Under the pieces are notes generated by a model that worked only from the letters and a program-made list of their open reading frames with translations, did not search any database and was not told the DNA's origin. A stretch of DNA of 64,000 nucleotides from RHKX01 sp964641695 (GTDB lineage: Bacteria > Actinomycetota > Thermoleophilia > Solirubrobacterales > 70-9), in assembly GCA_964641695.1 (NCBI GenBank), contig CAZXKG010000001.1, forward strand, positions 7,530-71,529. Direction: 5' to 3'. Below are positions 42,361-50,836 of the stretch, one piece after another. Numbering within the stretch: the stretch's first letter is position 1; each line of letters opens with the position of its first letter. A program made the translations under genes and the position numbers.

Positions 42361-42462
42361 AACGTTCCGCTCATTCCGGCGAGGAGCGTGAGAGGAACGA
42401 AACCCGTCTCCCTGGGGGAACTTCGTTCCCGTCGATGGCACCGTCGTCTCGAGGGGAACGTT
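42361..42462. repeat. Nested inverted repeats built from GGAACG motifs
   Basis: AACGTTCC (42361-42368) pairs with GGAACGTT (42455-42462), and inside it GGAACGAA (42394-42401) pairs with TTCGTTCC (42422-42429). So four GGAACG-type half sites lie within 100 bases, between the TetR promoter and the end of the next minus-strand gene. Could be a terminator for that gene or a regulator binding array. Confidence 0.5.
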
Positions 42463-42518
42463 TCTGCGGCTGATGACCCTCTGGGTGCCTACGTGCCGCC
42501 GCCTCGGATGTGCCGCGC

Positions 42519-43397
42519 TCAGCCCGAAGGCGTTCGCAGGGAGGTCTGCGCGGCTTCCTCGGTGAGGCGGCGGACGACCATCGTGGCGGCTTCGCAGAGC
42601 TCGTCGAGCTCGACCGCGCTGCTGTGGTGACCCTTGACGTTGACGCAGAGCGCTCCGGCGGAGAGCTCGAAGGCGAAGCCGTCCGGCGCCTGCTCGGCGA
42701 GCCAGACGATGAAGCTGGGGGAGAAGAGGCGCTTCAGCCAGACCTCGTCGTCCTCGGGGCCGAAGAAGACCTCGTAGCGCTTGTCGTGGGCCTCGCTCTC
42801 GAGCTCGAGGCGGCGCATCTTGCGGAAGGCGTCCTCGGCGCCGTCCATGAAGCGGAAGCCGGAGCGGCGCTGACAGTAGACGTCGGCGACGTGGACGGCG
42901 AGGTCGGGGAGGTCGAAGAGCGCGACCGTGAACCGGTAGTAGTCGGTGTCGCGGTCGCCGTCTGAGTCGCGCGACTCGACCTCGTAGGTGTAGAGGCCGA
43001 GGGAGCCGGTCATCCCGCCCGGCAGGGTGCCGCCCATCACATGCTCCGCGTAGCGGCGGTTGCCCTTGCGCAGGAGTGGAGTCACCGGTGGGATCGGCGT
43101 CTTGCCGGGGATCCGCTGCAGGCCGCGAGAGTCGGCGTAGGTGCGGAAGAAGTCCTCCTTGGCCGCGTTCGAGGCGAGCGCGAAGGCGATCAGGACGACG
43201 AGCAGCGTCGCGACGGCGAGGGCGATCAGCCCGGCCACCGCGTTCGCGGCGAGGGTGCCGGCGACGAAGACGCCGATCGCGAGCGTCGCCCCGAGGCTGA
43301 GCGTGACCGGATGGCCGAGCAGCCGCTTGAAGTGGTGACCGCGCGTGTCGTCGGTGTCCAGGGCCAGGGGGATCTCCGGGTTGGATAGCTCTGTCAT
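42519..43397 (-). CDS. Membrane protein of unknown function, two TM
   Basis: 292 residues from the ATG at 43397. A TM hairpin lies at about residues 34-76 (LSLGATLAIGVFVAGTLAAN, then LIALAVATLLVVLIAFALAS), followed by about 210 cytoplasmic-looking residues. That part includes YEVESRDSDGDRDTDYYRFT, DVYCQRRSGFRFMDGAEDAF and RYEVFFGPEDDEVWLKRLFS. The layout (TM hairpin plus a large domain with a GSLGLYTYEVE strand) resembles DUF3137-type proteins, but I cannot confirm it. Single gene. Confidence 0.65.
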   Translation of the reverse strand: MTELSNPEIPLALDTDDTRGHHFKRLLGHPVTLSLGATLAIGVFVAGTLAANAVAGLIALAVATLLVVLIAFALASNAAKEDFFRTYADSRGLQRIPGKTPIPPVTPLLRKGNRRYAEHVMGGTLPGGMTGSLGLYTYEVESRDSDGDRDTDYYRFTVALFDLPDLAVHVADVYCQRRSGFRFMDGAEDAFRKMRRLELESEAHDKRYEVFFGPEDDEVWLKRLFSPSFIVWLAEQAPDGFAFELSAGALCVNVKGHHSSAVELDELCEAATMVVRRLTEEAAQTSLRTPSG

Positions 43398-43825
43398 GGT
43401 GCGTTCCGGACCATATCTCCGCCCGCGGGTCCTGTCGCGGTGGACACCCCCACGGCGCCCGGCGCCGCGGGGATCCCCCACCACCGCGCCACCCGCAGAA
43501 GGACGCGCCCACCAAGCGCTCCCAGGCCACGTAAGGCTCCTGCTTCACCCAACCCTGCGACCACGCCCCTGCTTCCAACGTCGTTGGGCAACCGTGGTCG
43601 CGCGGACGGAGGCGGAGACGGCTCTGCGTGAGCCGATGTCCCCGCGGCGCCGACGGAGCCCGCCGCGGCAGTTGTCTCGAGCGTGCAACCCCGCTTGCAG
43701 TGGGAGGAAGCCCCACCAGGGGGGACTACCCTAAGAGTCGCTTGTCCAAGCGGTTTGACGCTGGATCCGCTGGCGGCTAACAGCTCCGTCCGACGGACGA
43801 TGTGGAATGCGCGAACAGAGTTGTG
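43398..43825. other. Intergenic space before the dcw cluster
   Basis: About 430 bases without a credible gene. A hairpin has GCGACCACG (43557-43565) pairing with CGTGGTCGC (43593-43601) around an inner CCAAC/GTTGG stem. The rest shows only high-GC sequence with shadow frames. The right end leads into the mraZ promoter. Confidence 0.5.
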
Positions 43826-43857
43826 TTGCAGAGTGGGGCGTTGTGGGTTACTGTGGC
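43826..43857 (+). promoter_or_regulatory. mraZ promoter with MraZ-box repeats
   Basis: -35 TTGCAG (43826-43831), 17 bases, -10 TACTGT (43849-43854). Within and after the spacer, GTGG recurs with its T at 43834, 43844 and 43854: TGGGG, TGGGT, TGGCG at exact 10-base spacing. MraZ is known to bind TGGG direct repeats with this spacing upstream of its own gene, so this is the autoregulatory site of the division cluster. Confidence 0.8.
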
Positions 43858-43877
43858 GCCCTAGTTGAGACACCAGG

Positions 43878-43916
43878 ACCGGGGAGGCGAGGTTCCTCCC
43901 ACCTCACCTCTCCGGT
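43878..43916 (+). promoter_or_regulatory. Leader hairpin upstream of mraZ
   Basis: ACCGGGGAGGCGAGG (43878-43892) can pair with CCTCACCTCTCCGGT (43902-43916): 15 positions with one G-U and one mismatch, loop of 9 bases. It lies in the expected 90-base untranslated leader. Confidence 0.5.
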
Positions 43917-43954
43917 CTGTCTTTCTCACCGGGCACCGGATCCCCTCGTCGACA

Positions 43955-44431
43955 TTGACCTTTCGCGGCTTACATGAGCACTCACTCGATTCGAAGGACC
44001 GGATCACCGTTCCCGCCTCCTACCGCGGGCCCCTCTCGGAGGGCGTCGTCCTGATGAAGGGCCTCGAGCACTGCGTCGAGGTCTGGCCCGCGTCCGCCGC
44101 CGAGGAGATGGAGCGTCGCACCCTCTCCTCGCTGAACCCGATGAGCCGCGACGCCCGTCGCATCCAGCGCCGGTTCTTCTCCCACTCCGAGGCCGTCGAG
44201 CTCGACTCCGCCGGTCGCGTTCGCCTCGGCAAGCAGCTGATCGAGCACGCGGGCCTCTCCGGACGCTGCGTGATCACGGGCATGGGGGATCGTCTCGAGA
44301 TCTGGAACCCCGACGAGTGGGACCGCGAGGACGTGGAGAACGACGAGAAGGCGCCGGCCCTCGCCGAGCAGCTGGCCGAGGCTCAGGCCGCGGTGCCGCT
44401 TCTGATCAACGATCCACAAGGACACCGCTGA
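43955..44431 (+). CDS. mraZ: Transcriptional regulator MraZ
   Basis: Ring-forming AbrB-like DNA-binding protein that regulates the division cluster it heads. 158 residues from a TTG at 43955, chosen because the conserved core begins TFRGLHEHSLDSKDRITVPA directly after it; no ATG or GTG is available at that point and no ribosome site is obvious. A TTG at 43865 would add 30 non-family residues. Both SpoVT-AbrB halves are visible: DSKDRITVPASYRG and LDSAGRVRLGKQLIEHAG. The C-terminal tail is slightly longer than usual. Confidence 0.9.
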   Translation: MTFRGLHEHSLDSKDRITVPASYRGPLSEGVVLMKGLEHCVEVWPASAAEEMERRTLSSLNPMSRDARRIQRRFFSHSEAVELDSAGRVRLGKQLIEHAGLSGRCVITGMGDRLEIWNPDEWDREDVENDEKAPALAEQLAEAQAAVPLLINDPQGHR

Positions 44432-44440
44432 GGGCCCGAG

Positions 44441-45400
44441 GTGGTGACACTTACCTACATGCCACTCGAGCACGTCCCAGTCCTCGCCGCGGAGGTCATC
44501 CGCGACGCCGACCCCCAGCCGGGGGAGACGGTCGTCGACTGCACCTTCGGCGGTGGTGGGCATGCGCGCCTGCTCGCCGAGCGGATCGGCCCCGAGGGCA
44601 CCCTGATCTGCATCGACCGTGACCCGGCCGCCGCGGAGCGCTTCGAGATGCTCGCTCCCTCGTTCGATTGCGAGGCTCGGTTCGTCCACGCCGACTTCGT
44701 CTCGGGCCTGGCCGAGCTGGCGGCGGAGGGCGTCCGAGCCGATGTGATCCTCTTCGACTTCGGCGTCTCCTCGATGCAGATCGACGCCGCCGAGCGCGGC
44801 TTCTCCTACTCCTTCGACGCGCCCCTCGACATGCGCATGAACCCCGACGACGAGCTCACGGCCGCCACGATCGTCAACGAGTGGCCGGAGGCGCGGATCG
44901 CCGAGATCCTGCGCAACTACGCGGACGAGCGCTTCGCGCGCTCGATCGCCCGCCGGATCGTCGCCGAGCGGCCGCTGGCGACCACCTCCGAGCTGGTCGA
45001 GGCGGTCAGGTCAGGATTGCCCGCATCCGCCCGCTTCGCTCGCGGCAACCCGGCCAAGCGCACGTTCCAGGCGATCCGGATCGCCGTCAACGACGAGCTC
45101 GGCGCGATCGACGCGGCGCTGCCGACCGCGTGGGACATGCTCGCTTCGCAGGGACGGCTGGCCGCGATCTCCTTCCACTCCCTCGAGGACCGGCGGGTCA
45201 AGCACTTCTTCGTCGACCGCGCCCGCGGTTGCGTATGCCCCCCGGAGTTCCCGATCTGCACCTGCGGCCTGGAGCCCGAGGCCGAGCTGATCAAGCGCGG
45301 CGGAGTCACCCCGACTCCCGGCGAGATCGCCGACAACCCACGTTCCACCTCCGCTCGTCTGCGGGTCGCCAGGCGGATCGACGATGGGGTGGGCGTCTGA
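44441..45400 (+). CDS. rsmH: 16S rRNA (cytosine(1402)-N4)-methyltransferase RsmH
   Basis: Methylates C1402 of 16S rRNA; always the second gene of the dcw cluster. 319 residues. SAM motif VVDCTFGGGGHARLLAE, then IDRDPAA, FDFGVSSMQIDAAERGFSY, PLDMRMNP and the C-terminal ISFHSLEDRRVKHFF. A Cys trio in RGCVCPPEFPICTCG is common in this family. GTG 44441 or ATG 44459 may be the start; the latter has GAGGTGGTGA about 11 bases before it. Confidence 0.95.
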   Translation: MVTLTYMPLEHVPVLAAEVIRDADPQPGETVVDCTFGGGGHARLLAERIGPEGTLICIDRDPAAAERFEMLAPSFDCEARFVHADFVSGLAELAAEGVRADVILFDFGVSSMQIDAAERGFSYSFDAPLDMRMNPDDELTAATIVNEWPEARIAEILRNYADERFARSIARRIVAERPLATTSELVEAVRSGLPASARFARGNPAKRTFQAIRIAVNDELGAIDAALPTAWDMLASQGRLAAISFHSLEDRRVKHFFVDRARGCVCPPEFPICTCGLEPEAELIKRGGVTPTPGEIADNPRSTSARLRVARRIDDGVGV

Positions 45401-46053
45401 TGGGTGCCCCGGCCGTCGCCACGCCGAAGCGCGCCCGGACCGCGCCCAAGCGCCGCCCGCCCGCACATCGTTCCCGCAGCGGCAAGCAGCGCTCCGGCAA
45501 CGTCGTCCGCTTCCCGGTCAACGCCGTGGGCGATCTGGCCGATTCCGGCGTCGTCGTCGGGATCTCCCGGGGACGCGCGTGGATCTTCGTCGTCGGCATC
45601 CTGCTCTGCGGGATCGTCGCCGTGAACGTGCTCGGGCTCAGTCTCAGCGCCGCCGGCAGCGAGACCGCGCTCAAGATCGACGACCTGCAGCGTGAGAACA
45701 GCGTCCTGCGCGGCCGGACCGCCAACCGTCTCTCCAACGACAAGGTCTCGGCGGTGGCCGCCCGCCTCGGCCTCGCCGTGCCCGCCGCCGGCGACGTCGG
45801 CTACCTCGACGCCGGTCGGCGCGACGTCGAGGAGGCCGCTCGCCGCCTGGCCGCGGGCGAGATCGCGCTCGCCTCGCCGGTGGCTTCGGTCCCCCTCGAG
45901 GATGAGCTTGCGCCCGCCGTCGACCCCGTGAGCGGCGAGCCGCTCGCGGCCCCCGTCGAGCCCGACCCGGTTCCCGTCGAGCCGGCCGCACCCGCCGTCG
46001 AGACGGCGACGGGCGTGGACCCCACCGCCGCCGGAGGAACCCCGGTCCCGTGA
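45400..46053 (+). CDS. ftsL: Cell division protein FtsL-like
   Basis: 217-residue single-pass membrane protein in the FtsL position. A basic N-terminal cytoplasmic part (about 58 residues) precedes one TM (AWIFVVGILLCGIVAVNVLG) and a short coiled coil (ALKIDDLQRENSVLRGR) that pairs with FtsB/DivIC in the divisome. The final 70 residues are a Pro/Glu/Ala-rich tail (VEPDPVPVEPAAPAVE), longer than usual. The ATG shares one base with the rsmH stop. Confidence 0.8.
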   Translation: MGAPAVATPKRARTAPKRRPPAHRSRSGKQRSGNVVRFPVNAVGDLADSGVVVGISRGRAWIFVVGILLCGIVAVNVLGLSLSAAGSETALKIDDLQRENSVLRGRTANRLSNDKVSAVAARLGLAVPAAGDVGYLDAGRRDVEEAARRLAAGEIALASPVASVPLEDELAPAVDPVSGEPLAAPVEPDPVPVEPAAPAVETATGVDPTAAGGTPVP

Positions 46054-46075
46054 TCGCGGCGCGAACGGAGCCCCG

Positions 46076-47731
46076 GTGAAGCTGATCGAAAGACGCGTCG
46101 GGCTCCTCTTCGCCCTCTTCGCGATCGCCTTCCTGATCGTGCTCATGCGGGCTGCCTGGCTGCAGGCGGTCAAGGGCGGCGAGTACAGCGCCGATGCGCG
46201 CAGCCAGCAGGTTGCGACCGTCCACGTGCCCGGCATCCGCGGCTCGATCCTCGATCGCCGCGGCAATCCGCTCGCCCTCTCCGAGGAGGCCGCCACGGTG
46301 ATCGCGACGCCCTACCAGGTGGAGGACCCGACCAAGGTGGCGACCAAGCTGGGCGAGCTCCTCGACACCTCGCCGGAGGAGATCCTGCGGCCGCTGACCG
46401 CGAGCACCGGCTTCGAGTACGTCGCCAAGGACGTGGATCTGGTCACCGCGCGGCGGATCGAGAAGCTCGAGCTTCCGGGCATCGCCACGCTCCCCGACTC
46501 ACGCCGCGTCTACCCGCTGGAGGGGAGCGGCGCCCGCCTGGTCGGCGCGGTCGGCGCCGAGGGACAGGGCCTCTGGGGCATCGAGCAGTCCGAGGACGCC
46601 ACCCTGAGCGGGGTCGACGGGGAGATCTCGGTGACCAAGGACGCGCTGGGCCAGGAGATCGGCCGCGACGTCGAGACGGGCGCGGAGGTCGGGGGAGACG
46701 TGCAGCTGACGATCGACGGTCGCATCCAGGCCTACTCGGAGAAGGTCCTGAACGGGATCGCCGAGAAGTACTCGCCGAAGCGGGCGACGACGATCGCGAT
46801 GGACCCGAAGAGCGGCGAGATCCTCGCGATGGCGAGCTGGCCCCCGATCGACCCCAACGATCTCAGCGGGGTCGACCCCGACGAGCTCAGCAACATGGCG
46901 ACGGCGTTCACCTACGAGCCCGGCTCGACCTTCAAGGCCTTCACCGTGGCGGGCGCGCTTCAGGACCGTCTCGTCGACCCGGGGACGCGCTTCGACGTGC
47001 CGCCGACGATCCAGGTCGCCGACCGGGAGATCGGGGAGTCGCACGAGGTCGGCTACCGGAACCTGAGCGTGGCGGACATCCTCGCTCAGTCCTCCAACGT
47101 CGGCACCGTGATGATCGGCTCGCAGCTCGGCAAGGAGGGTTTCGGATCCTGGGTCGACCGCTTCGGCTTCGGTGTGCCTACCGGCGTCGACTACCCGGGG
47201 GAGGAGCAGGGGATCGTCCCGGCTCCGAAGGAGTACTCCGGCTCGTCGATGGGCAACCTGCCGATCGGCCAGGGGCTCTCGGTGACCCCGCTGCAGATGA
47301 TGGCCGGCTATGCGGCGATCGCCAACGGGGGCACCTTGATGACTCCGAGCCTGGTCGAGAGCGTCGACGGCGAGCCCGTCGCCCGCGACGAAGGCTCCCG
47401 CGTGATCGGCAAGCGCACCGCCACCGAGGTCCGCAGCATGCTCGAGGGCGTGACCGCCGCCGGCGGTACCGCCTCCGAGGTCGAGGTTCCCGGCTACGTC
47501 CTCGCCGGCAAGACCGGGACCTCCCAGAAGGTGGAGGACGGGACCTACTCCGAGACCAAGTTCATCGCCTCCTTCGTCGGCTTCGCGCCCGCCGCCGACC
47601 CCAGGCTGCTGGTCGCCGTGATCGTCGACGAGCCGCAGGGCGACTACTACGGCGGCAGCGTCGCCGCCCCCGCCTTCGGCGAGATCGCCAGCTTCGCCCT
47701 CCCGTACCTCGGCATCCCACCCACCAGCTGA
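46076..47731 (+). CDS. ftsI: Septal peptidoglycan transpeptidase FtsI (PBP3)
   Basis: Class B penicillin-binding protein that cross-links septal peptidoglycan. 551 residues: TM near residues 8-30, dimerisation domain with RGSILDRRGNPLA, transpeptidase domain with S284-TFK, SSN (339-341) and K479-TG in VLAGKTGTSQ. No PASTA domains follow. GTG start at 46076, 22 bases after ftsL. It is followed by a break of 178 bases with hairpins before murE. Confidence 0.95.
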   Translation: MKLIERRVGLLFALFAIAFLIVLMRAAWLQAVKGGEYSADARSQQVATVHVPGIRGSILDRRGNPLALSEEAATVIATPYQVEDPTKVATKLGELLDTSPEEILRPLTASTGFEYVAKDVDLVTARRIEKLELPGIATLPDSRRVYPLEGSGARLVGAVGAEGQGLWGIEQSEDATLSGVDGEISVTKDALGQEIGRDVETGAEVGGDVQLTIDGRIQAYSEKVLNGIAEKYSPKRATTIAMDPKSGEILAMASWPPIDPNDLSGVDPDELSNMATAFTYEPGSTFKAFTVAGALQDRLVDPGTRFDVPPTIQVADREIGESHEVGYRNLSVADILAQSSNVGTVMIGSQLGKEGFGSWVDRFGFGVPTGVDYPGEEQGIVPAPKEYSGSSMGNLPIGQGLSVTPLQMMAGYAAIANGGTLMTPSLVESVDGEPVARDEGSRVIGKRTATEVRSMLEGVTAAGGTASEVEVPGYVLAGKTGTSQKVEDGTYSETKFIASFVGFAPAADPRLLVAVIVDEPQGDYYGGSVAAPAFGEIASFALPYLGIPPTS

Positions 47732-47741
47732 TCCGCGATGA

Positions 47742-47860
47742 CCCCAGGGAGCTGGGGTGTTGGCGAGAAGGGGAAGTAGGCGGGGGTGTGGGGTCCCCCT
47801 GCGGGGACTGCAGCCCGAGCGAAGCGAGTGGCCCCCGCAGGGGGACCCCACACCCCCCGC
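47742..47860. terminator. Hairpins between ftsI and murE
   Basis: A small stem CCCCAG/CTGGGG (47742-47757) is followed by a long one: 47780-47806 pairs with 47833-47860 over 27 bases with one extra C, loop 26 bases. No T run follows. It resembles the 2308-2391 element in arm and loop length. Being inside the cluster it may attenuate rather than end transcription, or end it with murE having its own promoter. Confidence 0.6.
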
Positions 47861-47909
47861 CGGGGCCGGCTGCATCCCCGACCGACGCCGAACCTAAGAT
47901 CCACCCCGT

Positions 47910-49427
47910 ATGAAGCTCGAGGAACTGAGCTCCGCGCTGCCCGATTCCTCGGCCGTCGAGCTGATCGGAGGACCGACCGACGTCGACGTCGACGACGTCG
48001 CCTTCGACAGCCGCAGGGTCGGCCCCGGAACGCTCTTCGTCTGCGTGCCCGGCATGGTCAGCGACGGGCACGACTTCGCTGCTGCCGCGATCGAGGCGGG
48101 GGCGGTGGCGCTGGTCGTCGAGCGGGTTCTCGACCTCGACGTCCCGCAGCTCCTCGTTCCCGACGCGCGCGCGACGATGGGACCGCTCGCGGCGCGGCTG
48201 TTCGGCGATCCCAGCCGCGAGCTGACCGTGGTCGGGATCACCGGGACGAACGGGAAGACGACCACGACCTTCCTGGTCCGCTCGATCCTCGAGGCCGCGG
48301 GGATCCGGTGCGGGCTGCTTGGCACCGTCAAGCAGGTGATCGGCGGGGTCGAGGAGGAGGTCGTACGGACGACCCCGGAGGCGATCGACGTGCAGCGGCT
48401 GATGCGCCGCATGCTCGACGCCGGCGATCGGGCATGCGTGATGGAGGTCTCCTCGCACGCGCTCGCGATGGGCCGCGCGGCGGCGATCGAGTTCGACGTC
48501 GCCGCGTTCACCAACCTCACCCAGGACCACCTCGACTTCCATGCCGACATGGAGGACTACTTCGCGGCCAAGCGGCTGCTGTTCGCGCCGGCGGATCCGG
48601 CCGCGAGCCCTCCCGGTGCCGCGGCGGTGAACGTCGACGATCCGTTCGGGGAGCGGTTGGCCGGCGATCTCACCCGCAACGGACTGCGCCGCCTGATCAG
48701 CTTCTCCGCGCAGGGACATCTCGCCCACTACAGCGCTCACGAGGTCCACTTCGACGTGGCGGGGACCAGCTTCCTCCTGCACGGACCCGCCGAGCCCCGT
48801 CGCGTCGAGCTGCGCCTGCCCGGCCTGTTCAACGTCGAGAACGCGCTCGCCGCGATCGCCTGCGCCTCGCTGCTGGGGCTGGACCTCGACACGGCGATCG
48901 CGGCACTCGGGCAGGCGGAGCCGGTGCCGGGGCGGATGGAGCCGGTCACGGCGGGGCAGGCGTTCGACGTGATCGTCGACTACGCGCACACCCCGGACTC
49001 GCTCGAGAACGTCCTCCGCGCCGCGCGACTGCTCACCCAGGGACGCCTGATCTCGGTGTTCGGCTGTGGCGGCGACCGCGACGCGAGCAAGCGCCCGCTG
49101 ATGGGGCGGGCGGGGGCCGAGCTCTCCGACCTGTCGATCGTGACCTCCGACAACCCGCGCTCGGAGAACCCGGACGCGATCATCGCCCAGATCCTCGAGG
49201 GGATCGCCGAGCGGGAGCGGACGATCGTCGAGCCGGACCGGCGCCAGGCGATCGCGCTGGCGCTCGGGCAGGCCGGCGCGGGCGATCTGGTCGTGATCGC
49301 CGGCAAGGGCCACGAGCAGGGGCAGGAGCTCGAGGGCGGGCGGAAGATCCCCTTTGACGATCGCCGGATCGCCCGCGAGGAGATCGGCAAGCTGGACGCG
49401 AGCGCATCCGGGGGTGGGTCGGCTTGA
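47910..49427 (+). CDS. murE: UDP-MurNAc-tripeptide synthetase MurE
   Basis: Adds the third amino acid to the peptidoglycan stem peptide. 505 residues. ATP site VVGITGTNGKTTTTFLV, then TTPEAIDVQRLMRRM and AHTPDSLENVL. The specificity motif reads DNPRSENP, the DNPR form used by meso-diaminopimelate-adding enzymes, so the wall is probably DAP type. It ends in the TTGA overlap with murF. Confidence 0.95.
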   Translation: MKLEELSSALPDSSAVELIGGPTDVDVDDVAFDSRRVGPGTLFVCVPGMVSDGHDFAAAAIEAGAVALVVERVLDLDVPQLLVPDARATMGPLAARLFGDPSRELTVVGITGTNGKTTTTFLVRSILEAAGIRCGLLGTVKQVIGGVEEEVVRTTPEAIDVQRLMRRMLDAGDRACVMEVSSHALAMGRAAAIEFDVAAFTNLTQDHLDFHADMEDYFAAKRLLFAPADPAASPPGAAAVNVDDPFGERLAGDLTRNGLRRLISFSAQGHLAHYSAHEVHFDVAGTSFLLHGPAEPRRVELRLPGLFNVENALAAIACASLLGLDLDTAIAALGQAEPVPGRMEPVTAGQAFDVIVDYAHTPDSLENVLRAARLLTQGRLISVFGCGGDRDASKRPLMGRAGAELSDLSIVTSDNPRSENPDAIIAQILEGIAERERTIVEPDRRQAIALALGQAGAGDLVVIAGKGHEQGQELEGGRKIPFDDRRIAREEIGKLDASASGGGSA

Positions 49428-50836
49428 TCGACCTCGGCCCCGACCGGATCGCGGCGGCGATCGGCGGCGAGATCCTCGTCGAGGGCGCTGCGGGCACCCG
49501 TCCCGAGCGCGGGGCGATCGACTCCCGTTCGGTTGGCGCCGGCGAGCTCTTCTTCGGGCTGGCGGGCGAGAACGTGGACGGGGGCCGTTTCGCGCCTGAT
49601 GCGATCGTGGCGGGTGCCTGGGGTGTCGTCCTCACCCCGGCGGCGGCGAGGGCGACGACGGAGTCGCTCTCCGTCGAAGCCGGGGGAGCGGAAGACGGCG
49701 CCTGGGTCTTCTCCGCGCCGGATCCGCTGGCAGCGCTGCAGCGCTTGGCTCGCGAATGGAGGCGGGCGATCGGCTGTCCGTTGGTCGGGATCACCGGATC
49801 GACCGGCAAGACCTCGGCGAAGGACATCACCCGGGCGTTGCTCGCCGGCAGGGTCCACGCGAGCCCGGAGAACTTCAACACCGAGATCGGGATGCCCCTC
49901 GCCCTGCTCGACGCGCCGCCTGAGACCGAGGTGCTGGTGATGGAGATGGCGATGCGCGGCAGCGGGCAGATCGCCGAGCTCTGCGAGATCGCCGAGCCGG
50001 ACGTCGCGGCGATCACGAACGTCGGTCCGGTGCATCTGGAGCTGCTGGGCACGATCGAGGCGATCGCGGCGGCGAAGGCGGAGATCCTCGCCGGCCTCGG
50101 GCCGAACGGGAAGGCGGTGCTGCCGGCGGACGCGGAGGCGCTGCGGCCACATCTGGGCGAGGTGCTCGACGCACTCACCTTCGGGCCCGGCGGGGATGTC
50201 TTCGCGGCCGGACGCGAGGTCGTCGACGGCCGCACGCTGGCCCGGATCGAAGCCCCCCTCGCAGCACGGCCGGTGGCTTTCGACTTCCCCTTCGACGAGG
50301 CCCACAACCTCGTCAACGCGCTCTGCGCCGTGGCGATCGGGATCTCCCTCGGACAACCGCTGGAGGAGATGGCCGAGCGGACCCCGCGCATAGGGTTCTC
50401 GCGACTGCGCGGCGAGAAGGTGCAGTTGAAGGACGGGATCCTGCTGCTCAACGACTGCTACAACGCCAATCCGATCTCGATGCGCGCCGCGATCGAGGAT
50501 CTCGCGGCCCGCGAGGGAGGGAGGAGGTTGGCGATCCTCGGCGGCATGGCGGAGCTCGGCCCCGACGGGCCCGCCTACCACGCGGAGATCGGGGCGCTGG
50601 TCCGCGCCCGTGGGATCGGCCCGCTGATCGGCGTCGGCGACGCGGCGCGGGACTACTCGCCTGAGCTGTGGGCGCCCGATCCGAGCTCGGCCGCCGAGCT
50701 GGTGGCGGAGGAGCTGCGCCCCGGCGACGTCGCCCTGGTCAAGGCTTCCCGCTCAGTCGGGCTCGAGCGGCTCACCGATGCGCTGCGCGCCAGCCTCGGC
50801 GGCGTGGCGGCGGCCGCGGGGGACGATCATGGGTGA
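49424..50836 (+). CDS. murF: UDP-MurNAc-pentapeptide synthetase MurF
   Basis: Adds D-Ala-D-Ala to the stem peptide. 470 residues. TTG start at 49424. ATP site LVGITGSTGKTSAKD, then SPENFNTEIGMPLALLD, VMEMAMRGSGQIAEL, ITNVGPVHLELLGT and NDCYNANPISMRAAIED, all MurF signatures. Overlaps mraY by 8 bases. Confidence 0.95.
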   Translation: MIDLGPDRIAAAIGGEILVEGAAGTRPERGAIDSRSVGAGELFFGLAGENVDGGRFAPDAIVAGAWGVVLTPAAARATTESLSVEAGGAEDGAWVFSAPDPLAALQRLAREWRRAIGCPLVGITGSTGKTSAKDITRALLAGRVHASPENFNTEIGMPLALLDAPPETEVLVMEMAMRGSGQIAELCEIAEPDVAAITNVGPVHLELLGTIEAIAAAKAEILAGLGPNGKAVLPADAEALRPHLGEVLDALTFGPGGDVFAAGREVVDGRTLARIEAPLAARPVAFDFPFDEAHNLVNALCAVAIGISLGQPLEEMAERTPRIGFSRLRGEKVQLKDGILLLNDCYNANPISMRAAIEDLAAREGGRRLAILGGMAELGPDGPAYHAEIGALVRARGIGPLIGVGDAARDYSPELWAPDPSSAAELVAEELRPGDVALVKASRSVGLERLTDALRASLGGVAAAAGDDHG

